A stretch of DNA of 64,000 bases from Nymphaea colorata (taxonomy: Eukaryota > Streptophyta > Magnoliopsida > Nymphaeales > Nymphaeaceae), in the NCBI RefSeq assembly GCF_008831285.2, contig NC_045142.1, forward strand, positions 22,197,354 to 22,261,353, read 5' to 3'. Positions within the stretch are counted from its first letter, which is position 1; the number at the start of each line of letters is the position of its first letter. Shown in pieces: positions 47,342 through 58,655 of this stretch. Both the position numbers and the translations under genes were made by a program. Under the pieces are notes generated by a model that had not been told where the DNA came from, made no database searches, and saw only the letters and a program-made list of their open reading frames with translations.

Positions 47342-48837
47342 TTCCATTTGAGAGAAAAACAAAAAGAAAGAATGGGTGGTGAAGTATTTTTGTCATCTGG
47401 CTGGACAATCTGCGAACTTATTTAAAATATTACTTCATTTTAAAAAGCTATATGTTTTTATTATAATTAACTATAATATGTGTTATATTATTTTTTATAC
47501 ATCATATTATATTTACATGTATTTTATTACAATCGGACTGAGCTTGCGCTGCAGCTTGTCCAAGCCCAACTTCTTAATGAGCCAGGCCCGAGAAAACAGC
47601 TCAAGGCAGATGAAGGAGGGGGAACTCATGTTCTTGCATTCCGAAGACAACAAATCATGGATTCCCACGTTTCCAAAATAGTGGAACAGATACAAATGGA
47701 ACGAAAAGATGTCCCTGAGGCACATTGTGGCTGGTGTGTACGATTATCCACACCACCTCCCACAAATTATCATGTTTATATATTAATACTTTCTTAAATT
47801 CTCACTTATTTATATATGGGTATCTCTTGAAAGTTTAAAACTTAAACTATTAGTGCCTTTTAGTTAGAATTTTATGTATTGGCACCCAAATAACCTTGTT
47901 TCTATGTTGGACTCAGAGACAATGGTCTACTATTTACAAGGTGGACCTAACAATATTTGGATTCAGATTTAGATCCAAATTCATGTCTAGCATTGGTTTT
48001 GGAAAACCAAATTCAAGTCTGACCAGCAACTAACCAGGAATGCCAATGCCAACAGTATTAAAATACATGACTAATCAGATATTGCTTAATTGGACTTTGT
48101 TCTCCAAAAAAATGCAAATAATTGGATTTGGACATCCATGATCATATATGCAATAATTCAATAAGTAAAATTCTCAGAATGAGGGACATTAATGTTTTAT
48201 TACTAATGGGATTAAAATTTCAACAATATGTTGTCAATGCTAAAAAATATTTAAAAAATTAAATTAAAATAGATAAAAAGATCATATATAATTAAGGGCA
48301 CTCTGGAATTCATGCGTAAATCAAATCGCTTGATGGCTCCGTCCTCAAACTAGGCTGCTGCAACCTGCACCGAAACCAGGGCCGCTGGAGCTCCGAACCG
48401 CTGGTTAAATGCGCATCCAGAATCAATGGAAATGAGGGCACGGAATCAATGTGTCAGAGATATTTGGCAGACGTGTCATTGTCTTTTCCACGTTCGGGAA
48501 GGGAGACGGACATTGATGGGGGGGAGGGGGGGGGAGTGGAAAGCTGTGTGAACGCTTCCTTCCACAGACGGAAACTGTCTCTCCCTCTCTTTCTGTCTCT
48601 GAGCGCAGGGAAGGAGGTTTCAGACGAAAGGAAAAGGACGATGATGGTGGTGCATGTGGACACTCTTTTAACGCTACCTTCCCCCAAACGGAAACAGCTA
48701 GTCCACCACCATCACTCACCCTCCTTCTCAGTGCATTGAAGGTTGCCGACAGAACCTTGACCAGAGGCTGAAAGGACTGAGATTCTGACTGCTGCCGCCA
48801 TAGTCAAGCGGTGATCAAACAGCAAAGAAACCCCCCG

Positions 48838-48874
<37 letters not shown>

Positions 48875-49527
48875 CAGAGGATTGTGCACCACGCTGTCTT
48901 ATTTTCTGATGAAGACAAGAGTTGATGTTTTTGGGATATGAGGAACGTGATTTTATGAGGTACTTGGAAGTGGACGTTGTTGGTTTTAATGCCTTATATA
49001 AATTGGTTTGAAGGAGATTATTTCACGTCTGGTTCTAGTTCTTCCAAGATACGCACTAGAGAATGTGTGTTTTTAATATGACAACTGGTTAAACCAGCCT
49101 AACATGGAGGTTTCAACTTTTCCCCACACATCTTCTGTCAAAACGTCCTAACAATTCAGGAAAACGCACACACTCACAGATACCATCTCTTTCTCACGCT
49201 TTCTTTAACTCCCTGACCATGGAGCTCTCTCTCTCTTCTCTCAGTGGGAATTGTGGTGCACGTTATTGATGATCCATTAGTTTTACTGAGACTTTATTGA
49301 GTTCATTAATGTATCTCCCCAAATAGTTTTCTCCTTGGGGCCTGCTGAGGACAATTCTTTTCAATTTTTTGTAGGAGGTAGGCTTTTCACAGTACTCTTG
49401 CATGTAGAATGTAGCTTAAAAAGATAATACAGGAAAAGAGTGCTGAATAACCAGTGAGATTCTGAAACCACCTTAGAAGAATGTCATAGAAACTAATCAT
49501 CGATTGCATTTCAAACTGTAGGTGGCA
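46614..49527. other. Intergenic region with microsatellites
   Basis: No convincing gene. A compound (GT)n/(AG)n microsatellite lies at 47269-47339 and a (CT)n tract at 48843-48871. A 100-codon open frame at 47480-47797 (for example LALQLVQAQLLNE, RRQQIMDSHVSKI) has protein-like composition but no recognised family and no splice context. 47930-48130 carries AAATCCAAAT/TTGGATTTGG words that recur near 59870-59960. 48480-48730 is CT/GA-rich with short ORFs on both strands. Confidence 0.45.
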
Positions 49528-49905
49528 AGTAACACCTCAGCAAGAAGCCCGGGATGTTGATCGGCTGCCATCACCATATCAAGAGGCAGTCACTCACCAA
49601 ATGTTGCAGGGAAATCTCCAGTTACAGAGTATAGGAAGAGGCACACAGGAGAACCAGACAAGGACTGCCACCTTAGAAGCTCTTCTGCCATCTGGACCAA
49701 ATGCAATGTCTGAAGCATCAGGGGAGAAGGCCAATCATTCTTTGGAAGACAAAGAAGAGGCATTGGCCGGGCAAGGGGTTGGAAGACAAAGAAGATGCAT
49801 TGGCCGGGCAAGGGGTTGGAAGACAAAGAAGATGCATTGGCCGGGCAAGGGGGAAGGTAAGTATGGCTGAGGAGGAGTCGCATGTCACAGGTGCATATTG
49901 GGAGG
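49528..49905 (+). pseudogene. Decayed fragment of the zinc-ribbon/coiled-coil family (E/F/G type)
   Basis: DNA at 49530-49555 (AACACCTCAGCAAGAAGCC and following bases) aligns with the first codons of gene F, but the ATG is lost. From about 49740 the frame reads LEDKEEALAGQG, and at 49855-49890 it has GTAAGTATGGCTGAGGAGGA, which aligns with gene E coding for KVSRAEEELQ. The zinc ribbon and the middle block between these parts are missing. The coiled-coil part is interrupted by three copies of a 37-bp unit that shift the frame. This is best read as an internally deleted, non-functional family member. The limits are approximate. Confidence 0.6.
49742..49852 (+). repeat. Frame-shifting 37-bp minisatellite, three copies
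   Basis: The unit TTGGAAGACAAAGAAGATGC continuing to GCAAGGGG starts at 49742, 49779 and 49816. Copies are nearly identical (one G/T difference in copy 1, one final base in copy 3). Because 37 is not a multiple of three, each copy is read in a different frame (LEDKEEA, VGRQRRC, WKTKKMH). Confidence 0.92.
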
Positions 49906-51449
49906 TCTATAGTGTGAAGCATAACAACACCCTTTACCTGTACGCAATTGGTCTTTCGACGGTTATGCTACTTCTTTTTTAAAGCCAGCCTTTTGCCTAT
50001 AATTGCAAAAGGGAGACTCCTTTTTTCTTTCGTACCCAGTTTGAGCGCCCCTACCTATCACCCCTTAGAGTGATATCCACCAACTCAAACCAGTGGCCCC
50101 AACACCCTTTGGCTTTGGGGCGATTTAAGTTAAGTTGAAAGCAAATGACCCATCAACTCTTCTTTTTCACAGTTTTTCGCATATAAAGCATAGTCAAGTT
50201 TTTCTTGCGTATGTGAGCTTGAAAAAAATATAATAATTTTTTAAAATTTTTAAAAAACTAAAAATAAAGAAAAAATAAAATAAATAAGAAACTAATAACA
50301 TAAAGATCAAAAGATAAGTAAATTTGTAATAAATAAAAAAATAAACAATAAAAAAACTGTTTCGCATTAAAAAACCAAAAAAAAAGTGAAAAAAGGTAAA
50401 AAAACACTAAAAAATGCATTAAATATATGTTTTTTTTAACGTTTTTTTTCAAAAAAACACATTTTTTTAGTTTTAAATTGTCATTTAATTTATCATTTTT
50501 TTTTTGAAAAAAAATGACTATGATATGATATAAAATGCAGTTCCAAGTATGGTAATGACAAAAGGTAGCCCAGCCTTTCGAATTATGGGCAAAAAGACAG
50601 TAGAGCGTTCAGGCTGGCACATAGACTCTCATGTAGCTTTTGTTTCCATTTTCATCATCCAGAGTTCTCCTTTTCTTTTCTTTTTTTTAAGTATCATCGA
50701 CCCTTTTTTAATCAGTTGGAGCTTCCTTTTTTCTTAGGATTCGAACATAATACCTTTCCTTAGAACTGGAGTTTGGACACTTGATCGAGTCCAGCTCCAA
50801 AGTCAAGCTCTGGGCCGAGCCCACTTGGTGAAATTGGCCGGACTCTGTCCCGGTTCCGGTAACGAAGGACGGAGACGTGAAAGAATGCTCTGAGTCAGGC
50901 TGCGTGGGACGGCCGGTAAAGTTGGACTACGTCTTTCTATCTCTCTCACAACCAACTTCCAGGGAGCTTCCGTTTCTGTCCCCTACTCATCTTCATCACT
51001 GTTCCTTGGTCTCTTTCTTCAAGCCTCTCTCTCTCTCTGGACTGCACTGCAGGATTTCAGGAGGAGGAGGACGACGACGTCCATGATCTGCGAGAAGAGG
51101 AAGAAGGATGCAGAACCAGTACGAGCGTTGAAGAGCAGGTTCTCTCTCTCTCTCTGAAAAACAGTCTGGTGCCCTGGCTATGATCGCGTTTGTTGCCTGT
51201 CATCTTTTTTTCTATGAACGTCTGCAAGTTGGGAGGCTCCTAATTTCCTTTTTTCTTCGTTACCGCTTTCCCTTCTGACAGCAATTTCATCTTCACATTC
51301 TCAGATGGTAGCCTGGTAGGCCTCCCATACATTTCACGATCTCCGTCGCCATTTTATCTCTGGAGCCGAACCTGCTAAGCATGGTCAAGCACGGTTAGTC
51401 TGAAAGCATTTGAACCGGCCACCGCCATCAATTCCCCTCATTCGCACAG
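49906..51449. other. Intergenic region and probable leader of gene E
   Basis: 50220-50530 is A/T-homopolymer rich with no coding. 50930-51150 is CT-rich with CTCTCTCT tracts, and 51050-51140 is purine-rich (GGAGGAGGAGGACG). These resemble a 5' leader, and splice-like sites (GCAG near 51052, CAGGTTCTC near 51137) suggest a leader intron for gene E. No independent gene seen. Confidence 0.4.
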
Positions 51450-52694
51450 ATGGTGGAGACCAAGCAATCACCGGCCAAAAGGCGCTGGAAGGCAGTTTGC
51501 CGCCGTCGCCGCGGCAGGCCGAGGGCATCCTACCAGTCATTAAATCAGCTAGCGAGCTCGGGTGCCGCTGCACGGGAGCAGCGGCAGACGCGGGCAGCAA
51601 TCGTAGAGGACGCCGAGCAGCGGCAGACGCAGGCAGCAATCGTAGAGGACGCCGAGCAGCAGCAGACGCAGGCAGCAATCGTAGAGGACGCCACCTTCAT
51701 GACCGTGTGCAGCAACTGCAAAACGATCTACGAGTACCATTCCCCTGTCCTGGGTAAGCCAATACGTTGCCGTCATTGCCGAGAAGTTTTTGTTGCAGAG
51801 AGGACCACATTGAGTACCGAGCTTGGTGGTGACGATTTAAGCGTCATCTCATCATCTTCGCAAGTTGGTGACATTTCAACCCCAATATCGGCTTCACCTG
51901 TGCGACTGCAAATGGATGAACTGAACTCGAATGATCCAAGAAGAACAGAGAACCATGGAACCACAAACTGTGGCGAATTGAAGACGGGATTAAGTAGCGA
52001 AGACTTGGCTGATCAAAACTTTAACCAGGAAAGGCCGATGGTGAATCGGCCGCCGGTCGGTGATGAGTATTTTAAGCAAGGCCTTCGGTTCATGGTGAAT
52101 GGTTTCTTCTCCCTGGCTAAAGCTGCTAAACCAGAGCAACTCCCTCAACTGATGTCCTATGGCAAAATCATTCTTCGCAATTTTGCTGATCTTGGTATTG
52201 CAGATTCCGGCTTCGGTGCACATCTCAATAGCTTGCAGCAGCAAGCCGCCGACGTTGCCTCACGCGAATCGTTGGCTTCAAGTTCAAAGGCTTCACACGA
52301 TTCGCTTGTTGATTTGTTGCGTGCAACTGAACGTGAGACTTTTGAGGCACGGCAAAAGAAGGCAGCCATTGATGGAGAAATCAGTGATTGCACCAGGCAG
52401 GTGGAGAGAAAAGAGGCATCGCTAGCCGAGGCAAAGGAGAGGGAAGAGATGGCCAGGATAGCTAGAATTCAAGTGGAAGAAGAGCTGGAAGGAGAGAAGG
52501 TGAAGCTGATAGTGGCCGAAGCATCAAGTGAGAAGGCCGCGCACGATTTGGTAGGAAAAGAAGAAGCGTCAGCCAAGGCAAAGAAGAAGGTGAGCAGGGC
52601 TGAGGAGGAGTTGCAGGTGCATATGGAAGCACTCAAAGAGAGCAAGGCAAAGTGGACAACCCTTTGTTTGCAGGAACCTAATTCGCAGGACTAG
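51450..52694 (+). CDS. Gene E: zinc-ribbon/coiled-coil protein, uncharacterised family
   Basis: Intronless frame of 414 codons. A basic N-terminus (KRRWKAVCRRRRGRPR) is followed by three tandem 13-residue repeats (residues 43-81, EQRQTQAAIVEDA type). A zinc ribbon has Cys87, Cys90, Cys107 and Cys110 (CxxC-x16-CxxC) with the words TVCSNCK, YEYH and GKPIRCRHC. This spacing and wording match the zinc ribbon of plant DnaJ proteins carrying DUF3444. After a Ser-rich linker comes a conserved block (EYFKQGLRFMVNGFF, YGKIILRNFADLGI, QQQAADV) shared with F and G. The last 130 residues are a charged, Ala-rich coiled coil (KEREEMARIARIQVEEELE) ending in KWTTLCLQ. No J domain or enzyme motif is present. 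The basic start is compatible with nuclear localisation; function unknown. The ATG chosen is the first in a frame that is open through the minisatellite. Confidence 0.82.
   Translation: MVETKQSPAKRRWKAVCRRRRGRPRASYQSLNQLASSGAAAREQRQTRAAIVEDAEQRQTQAAIVEDAEQQQTQAAIVEDATFMTVCSNCKTIYEYHSPVLGKPIRCRHCREVFVAERTTLSTELGGDDLSVISSSSQVGDISTPISASPVRLQMDELNSNDPRRTENHGTTNCGELKTGLSSEDLADQNFNQERPMVNRPPVGDEYFKQGLRFMVNGFFSLAKAAKPEQLPQLMSYGKIILRNFADLGIADSGFGAHLNSLQQQAADVASRESLASSSKASHDSLVDLLRATERETFEARQKKAAIDGEISDCTRQVERKEASLAEAKEREEMARIARIQVEEELEGEKVKLIVAEASSEKAAHDLVGKEEASAKAKKKVSRAEEELQVHMEALKESKAKWTTLCLQEPNSQD
51576..51692 (+). repeat. In-frame 39-bp coding minisatellite in gene E
   Basis: Three head-to-tail 39-bp units beginning GAGCAGCGGCAGACG encode EQRQTRAAIVEDA, EQRQTQAAIVEDA and EQQQTQAAIVEDA. 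Only a few substitutions separate the units, so the expansion is recent. It keeps the reading frame and lies directly before the zinc ribbon. Confidence 0.93.
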
Positions 52695-52854
52695 GTTCTA
52701 TGATTGGAGAAAGCTTGTTTGAATTTTAAGAAGGGCTCGTAGCATCTTGTTCTTCTTTTTCTCTTGCACCGTCTCTTGTTCTTCTTCAAAAATTGTGCTT
52801 TTAATTGCTATACTTACTATATATATTTGTTGTTGGAAAGAAAGGTGCAATACT

Positions 52855-53304
52855 TAACGCCCTGTTTGGTTGGAGGGAAAGGGAGGGAAAGGAAGGGACG
52901 GAAAGGGAAGGGAAGAGGAAAGAAAGGGAAAAGAATGGAATGGAAAGGAAAGGAAAGAGGTGATTAAAAAACTTGTTTGGATAGAAAGGAAAGGAAAGGA
53001 AAGAAAAAACTAAAATCTTCTTTGTTTTTCTTTTAGACGTGGGTCCTCATAGGTATTATGGGCAAAAAAAACTTTTCATCTTCTTTTCCTTTCCTTTCCC
53101 TCCCAATCCGTCCGATTTGGGAGGGATTGAATTTACACTAATCTATCATTTCTTTTCCCTCCCTTTCCTTTTCCTTCCCTCGCAGCCAAACATACTTTGT
53201 CTCTTTCCCTCCCTTTCCCTCCTTTTTAATTAGCCAACCAAACAAAGGAGGGATTGCTCAATCCCTCCCTTTCCTCCCATTCCCTCCAACCAAACAGGCC
53301 CTAA
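52855..53304. mobile_element. Tourist-like (PIF/Harbinger) MITE
   Basis: The element spans 52858-53301 (444 bp) and is flanked by TAA on both sides (52855-52857, 53302-53304). Ends are inverted: the left begins CGCCCTGTTTGGTTGGAGGG and the right, read inward, GGGCCTGTTTGGTTGGAGGG. Inverted homology continues as purine-rich GGGAAAGGAAGG arms on one side and pyrimidine-rich arms on the other. A TAA target duplication and GGGCCTGTTTGG termini are hallmarks of Tourist MITEs. It is 160 bp downstream of the gene E stop and may lie in its 3' UTR or just beyond. Confidence 0.85.
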
Positions 53305-55583
53305 AAGCAGAGTTGGTTGGAGCCCTGCATGCGTAAATGGTTCCCAAATATGAACTTAAAATCTAATCAAAAGCCAGCTTAGTAAAATAATCACAGCAGC
53401 ATATAGACAAGGTAAGGTCTCTAGTTCCATTGTTGTAGGTGTTACTCTAATTTTTTAATTTTCAAAGGTAGCGGGTTGTGATATGTAAGTTGAAAGCTGC
53501 ATTATTGCCATAATTAATGTCCGCATAGCTTAGGACTTTGGAGGCAAGGGAAACATGGGAACCTTTGAGCTTCAATTGGAGTGGTTGGGATGAATCTCAC
53601 CCACTGAAAAGGTATGTTGTGTGAACTGTAAAATAACTCCAAAGCTGGTAGAATTGTTTATTTTGACAAAAAAACAGTATGAAAGCAATGAAACTCTAGT
53701 AGAAATTGGGTCAAATCATTTATATGAGGAAATGCTCCATTAGAGAATATCTATTTTATAAGTAGTCCCTTATTGTGGTATATTGTGGTATGTGCTTTCG
53801 GTGGCTTACTATGCGAGGTGAAGGGCACTTGTGTCATTTACAAAAATAGATATTTTGGTCATTTTTTAGAAAGGTAAATTCTACATTTCTCACTCTAGCC
53901 TTTATAAGAGAATCTTCCTCTTCAAGCACAAAGAGCATTTCCATGATTTCTTTCCCTCACAACACAAACGTTTGTTAGGGCTTGAAGATTTGACCTTCTA
54001 TACAATTAGGGTTTTCTCTAGGGCTAGCACTCATGTTTAAGGCTAGGCATTGGGGTGGTTATCTGACGGGCATTGGGGTGGGTACCTGACGGAACCAAAA
54101 AAAAAAAAGCACCATGCCAGCTCGATAGTCATGGTGAGCTTGACTAAGCTCGATTCGGCCCAATAAGATTTTTTTTTATACATATGTATTGATTTTTATA
54201 TATAATTATAATATTTCATTATGATTAATTATATTTATATATTATTTTATACTAAAAATATATATTTTTAATTTAATCATGTCAAGCCCTACCCTAGCCC
54301 ATCCAGGCCAGGTACCCGAAAGTTCACCAGATACCGCGGCCTGACACTCACTATTAGCTTTCTCTCATGGTTTGATAATCTTAAAACACATTTAAAGTAC
54401 ATTTAGCTTGTTAGGTTTTACTTGATTACACATTAAATTTACTGTGTTACATTACAAGAGCTAATTTTTTGAAGGAAAAAGGAAACAAAAACAAAAAGTT
54501 GGCCTCAAATGATCTACTATTTTTCCTGAAAACTTTCAACCGCTACAGGTTCATGTTTGCTTCATGCTATCATATTCCCCATGTTCAAAGAGAAAGTTCA
54601 CAATTAGTTTGGGATTTATCATAATTAAAAGAAAGAATACATAAACTAGTTAGCTTGTTCTAGACCAAGCACTGAGCATGTGCACCAGCTTCTTGGCTTG
54701 TTCAGGAGAAAAAGTCTATATTTTGTGGCCCCTAGCAAGACCATGTGCTATGAGCTAAAAGTGATCAAATTTCCTCTTTTAGTTAAATGAAGAAACCCTC
54801 CCTTATAAGGTAAAAGTGGAACTCGGAAAAATTTCCATCTTATAATTACCAAAATATCTTTATAATAAAATATAAGAACATGTCCTATAACACCTCAAAA
54901 ATTTAGTCTTATATTGAAAATTGTGAAGGATTTTGAAAGACTTATAAAAAAAAGCTGTTAATTGTAGGTTGTTTTGATTCCTAACATTTTTTGGGCTAGC
55001 CCGAGCCCGATAATGGGTGGGCCATTACATGTCTTCCCATGTTAATTGCATAACACTGAAAATGCCTTTGTTTAACATAGCTCTTATGACATTTAAAAAG
55101 AGAAAAGAGTAGAGATAGGTGGTCGTTCTAAGGTGGAGGCAGGCGTAGGCAATAGTCCACATGAACTCATCAAAATTGTTTAATTTCATAATGATATATT
55201 AGGGTAATTTTTTTAATTTACATATTGACGCCCCTTAAAAACTTTAAATCTTATTATTAGTATCCTTAGACAAAAATTTCTGACTCCGCTCCTGCGTTGT
55301 TTCTCCTATCTTATGTCACTTAACCACAGTTAACTTCTCGCGTTATTAAGCCTGAAGAATATAAATAGGCGAGGCTTATACATGTTTGCTCTTTGCAAAT
55401 AATTGATACACGGACTATAGCTAGGGATGTGGCATGCACGCACACACACACACATATGATGAATTAATATTTTGAAAAATGGGACAGAATTTTTTAAGTC
55501 TCTTTTTTCCAAGGTAAAAAAGTAAAAAAAAAAGGGTAACTGAGAGACAGTGGGAGGAAAATTTTTTTAGAGTGAAATTCACT

Positions 55584-55618
<35 letters not shown>

Positions 55619-56093
55619 CCAAGGGGCTTCTCAAATATTTGAATTTGAAAATGTTAATGTGAAAATAAAGAAATATAAATGACTCGACCACTGCTGAAAG
55701 AGTAAAAAAGGGAAAGAAACATTAAAAAATTCAGTCCTAATGTAGGGCTAGGCAAAACCATTTTCTAAATATAGGAAACAGATTCATCCAAACCATTCCC
55801 TCTTTATAGCTCTCTTTCACCTATTTTTTTTTTCCTTTCTCCTCGTCCTTTTCATATTTCATCTAAGAAACTGAGAACGATTTGTGCGTTAGGAGGGTTC
55901 TCTGCTTTGTTGTAGTGTGAGAAGGGTAGTTTTGTTATTTCTAAAAAAGAAATGGGCATTTTAGTAATTATATAAATAAGGTAACTTCCATTTCTTTCAT
56001 GCTTTACATTAAAAAAACGAGCCTTCAATTTTCAACCTTGAAGGGCATTTGGCGTGTGAGGGCCCCAAGATATATTTAGGCAAAATGAGTGAA

Positions 56094-56143
<50 letters not shown>

Positions 56144-56894
56144 AACTATCTAACTTTAGTCAAATTCATGATTGAGAAAAAAAAATTAAAAGAATTGGAA
56201 TGACACTCTAAATCTGACAAAATTTGATTTTGCGTCCAAAACGCCATTGCAAGAGTGCTTAGACGATACAAAAATGAGTTTAGGGAGAGTGAATACATGG
56301 CACACCATGTTATTAAAAAAAATAACGTATTTTTGTCATATTGCCAAAACACATAAAACCCTATTTTTAACTGAATAACAAACTAATGTTTTACAATATT
56401 AATTTTTAAAAACCAATTCTTTTGAGATGTTATCTAAATACTTTATTAAGCACTTAATTAAATAAGGCAATCCTGTGGACTTCGTTCTCACATTCATCTG
56501 AAAACACTACTTGATTAGGCATTTAATTAAATAAATAATCCTTGTGGACCTCCATCCAAGTTCAACGCTTTGTGGACTTGTGTTTAATAAATAATCTTTT
56601 TATTTTTATGTTTTGAAAAAAAAAAGATTAATTAAGGACATGTTGTGATTAACCATATTAACGCACGAAAATTCATACATACATGCATATTAAAGCAGAG
56701 TATCACCGAAAGTAAAAAGAGTTGTTTAAGAATTATTTCTAAACTTTCAGTCGCTAATTGTAAACTATGAAAATGTAGGTGGTTATATGTAATATCGATA
56801 ATACCGAACGTACCTCGTCTGTGATGCCCCTCTCGCTCGTGCCCAACAAATCAAGCATAACCAGGTGTGGCTGCAACGGACCTTTTTCCCTAGG

Positions 56895-56912
<18 letters not shown>

Positions 56913-56927
<15 letters not shown>

Positions 56928-57272
56928 TTCATGTTCTTCTTGGTCTTAGTCGTCATGTTATGCTTGGGTTCGTTCCATTTTTGTGGGTTGAGATAAACTA
57001 GGCTGCTTGATTTCTTAGTTTCAGGTGGCCGGATTCATGGTAGCAAACTACTTTTTCTGCTAAAGAAGAAGGGAAGCTGTATGTCCGGTATGCTCTCTCT
57101 CTCCATCTTCATGTTCTTCTTGTTCTTAGTCGTCATGTTATGCTCGGGTTCGTTCCATTTTTGTGGGTTGAGATAAACTAGGCTGCTTGATTTCTTAGTT
57201 TCCGGTGGCCGGATTCATGGTAACAAACTACTTTTTCTGCTAAAGAAGAAGGGAAGCTGTATGTCCGGTATG
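56913..57272 (+). repeat. 180-bp tandem duplication upstream of gene F
   Basis: Two head-to-tail copies (about 56913-57092 and 57093-57272) are bounded by CT microsatellites. Anchor words CTCCATCTTCATGTTCTTCT occur at 56921 and 57101, and GAAGGGAAGCTGTATGTCCG near both ends. Only about four substitutions separate the copies. Together they sit 220-580 bp before the gene F start codon, in its promoter or leader. Confidence 0.92.
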
Positions 57273-57491
57273 CTCTCTCTCTCTCTCTCTCTCTGTTTCG
57301 CTCGCTCTATTGTTTCTCATTCTTTTTGCGAAGCATTTGCACTATTTCTGCCTCTAAACGCCATGCTATCGTTACCATGCAAGTGTCCTGCTTCGTTTCC
57401 ATGCTCTCTGCAAATGGTTTAAAAACATGGCAGCAGAGTGCTCTCTTTGTCTCGACCATTGATGGTTGTTGCAACTTAATGTAGAGTTTAT

Positions 57492-58655
57492 ATGGAACAC
57501 CTGAGCAAGAAGCCGAGGACGTTACCTGGCAGGCGTCAGAACTCTAGGTGGGACATGGCATCTTCTAACCACTCCCCAGATCAAGCAATGAACAAAGCTC
57601 TAGCTAGGCCGGAGCCGCAAACAGAGACTGCTATCGTGCAGATTCCGACCTTCACTTTCTGGACAGCATGTGCCCACTGCAATGCGCCTCAGTCATGCTC
57701 CATGAGTGCCATTGGATGCCTCGTCCGCTGCCAGACCTGCCGGAGACTATTCCCCCTGAAATCCTTTCCCGTCGATACCAATCTTGCAGCGCAAAGGATT
57801 TCCAGCGTTCCTTGGACCCTGCAAAACTATGGGTTAAGCTCCTCCAATGGGGGTGCCGCTAAAAGAATGGAGCACTATGGAATTCAGAACCAAGTGAAAG
57901 GCAGTGATGCCAACATAGGCGCGATGAGCGTTATTAGGTCTCCATTGGCTGGAGAAGCTCAGGAAAAGAGCTCCAATCCAGAGGAATCGGTGCCAAATTC
58001 GAAGACTGCTACTGATCAGTTGTTCAGGCAAGGCGTGCAACTAATGTTAAAGGCTTTCCTTGCCCGGACCGAAGGTGCTAGCCATGACGAACTTGGTGAC
58101 CTTAAGCGCTATGGGAAGATAATTCTTCAAAGTATTGCTGATCTTGGTATTGTCGACCCTGGCCTAGGTGCTCTTCTTGAGAACTTAAACCGGCAAGCCG
58201 CCGATGTAACCGCACGCCGGTCATCGGTCTCTCTCTCTGAAGCCGCTCATGCATCATCTACCAAGACAGCAGATGCCATTCATCAAGAGAAGTTGAAGGC
58301 ACTAGCATTGATGACAGCTGCTGATGAGGAAGTGTCTACCCACATGAAGCAGGTGGAAAGGACAAAGGCAGCTCTGTCAGAGGCAAGGGAGAGGGAAGAG
58401 ATGGCAAAGAAAGCTAGAATTCAAGCAGAGGAAGACCTAATTCTTCAAGAACAGCAGCTGGCAAACAAGGAAGCGTCAAGGGATGAGGCAAGGGATGCTT
58501 TGGAAGAAAGGGAGAACACACTGGCCAAGGCTAAGTTGAAACAGTTAAATGCAGAGAAAGAGATGCTTAAGTGTGTGGAAGAGCTTAAATCCAGTGAGGA
58601 TAAATGGAGAGTTCTCTGCCAACAAGCCCCGGGTTCTAAGAACTGGATTCTGTGA
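57492..58655 (+). CDS. Gene F: zinc-ribbon/coiled-coil protein, paralogue of E and G
   Basis: Intronless frame of 387 codons from the first ATG. A basic start (SKKPRTLPGRRQ) leads to a zinc ribbon with Cys60, Cys63, Cys80 and Cys83 (CxxC-x16-CxxC) preceded by FTFWTAC, the same spacing as in E and in DnaJ/DUF3444 zinc ribbons. It lacks the 13-residue repeats of E. The shared middle block reads QLFRQGVQLMLKAFL, RYGKIILQSIADLGIVDPG and ENLNRQAADV. A coiled coil of about 140 residues follows (EREEMAKKARIQAEEDL, EERENTLAKAKLK), ending in DKWRVLCQQAPG. No J domain, transmembrane segment or enzyme motif. A role in protein-protein assembly or nucleic-acid contact is only an inference from domain types. 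A tandem duplication precedes the gene. Confidence 0.85.
   Translation: MEHLSKKPRTLPGRRQNSRWDMASSNHSPDQAMNKALARPEPQTETAIVQIPTFTFWTACAHCNAPQSCSMSAIGCLVRCQTCRRLFPLKSFPVDTNLAAQRISSVPWTLQNYGLSSSNGGAAKRMEHYGIQNQVKGSDANIGAMSVIRSPLAGEAQEKSSNPEESVPNSKTATDQLFRQGVQLMLKAFLARTEGASHDELGDLKRYGKIILQSIADLGIVDPGLGALLENLNRQAADVTARRSSVSLSEAAHASSTKTADAIHQEKLKALALMTAADEEVSTHMKQVERTKAALSEAREREEMAKKARIQAEEDLILQEQQLANKEASRDEARDALEERENTLAKAKLKQLNAEKEMLKCVEELKSSEDKWRVLCQQAPGSKNWIL

Larger units (their letters stand above)
52695..57491. other. Intergenic region between genes E and F
   Basis: It contains the Tourist-like MITE (52858-53301). A block at 54040-54350 has GGGTACCTGACGG and GCTTGACTAAGCTCG words like those at 31730-32230. 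AT microsatellites lie at 55594-55618 and 56097-56141. The 180-bp tandem duplication lies just upstream of gene F. Remaining DNA is AT-rich with no gene seen. Confidence 0.5.

Noticed and set aside
47480-47797. Small protein gene
   Set aside because: Two overlapping frames are open here. No family, start context or splice sites could be supported, so it is mentioned only in the intergenic entry.
49742-51692. CRISPR-like arrays
   Set aside because: The repeats are adjacent with no unique spacers and lie in coding-derived plant DNA.
51385-51776. Overlapping ORFs on both strands at the gene E minisatellite
   Set aside because: They are alternative-frame readings of the 39-bp repeat. Only the frame continuing into the zinc ribbon and coiled coil is supported.
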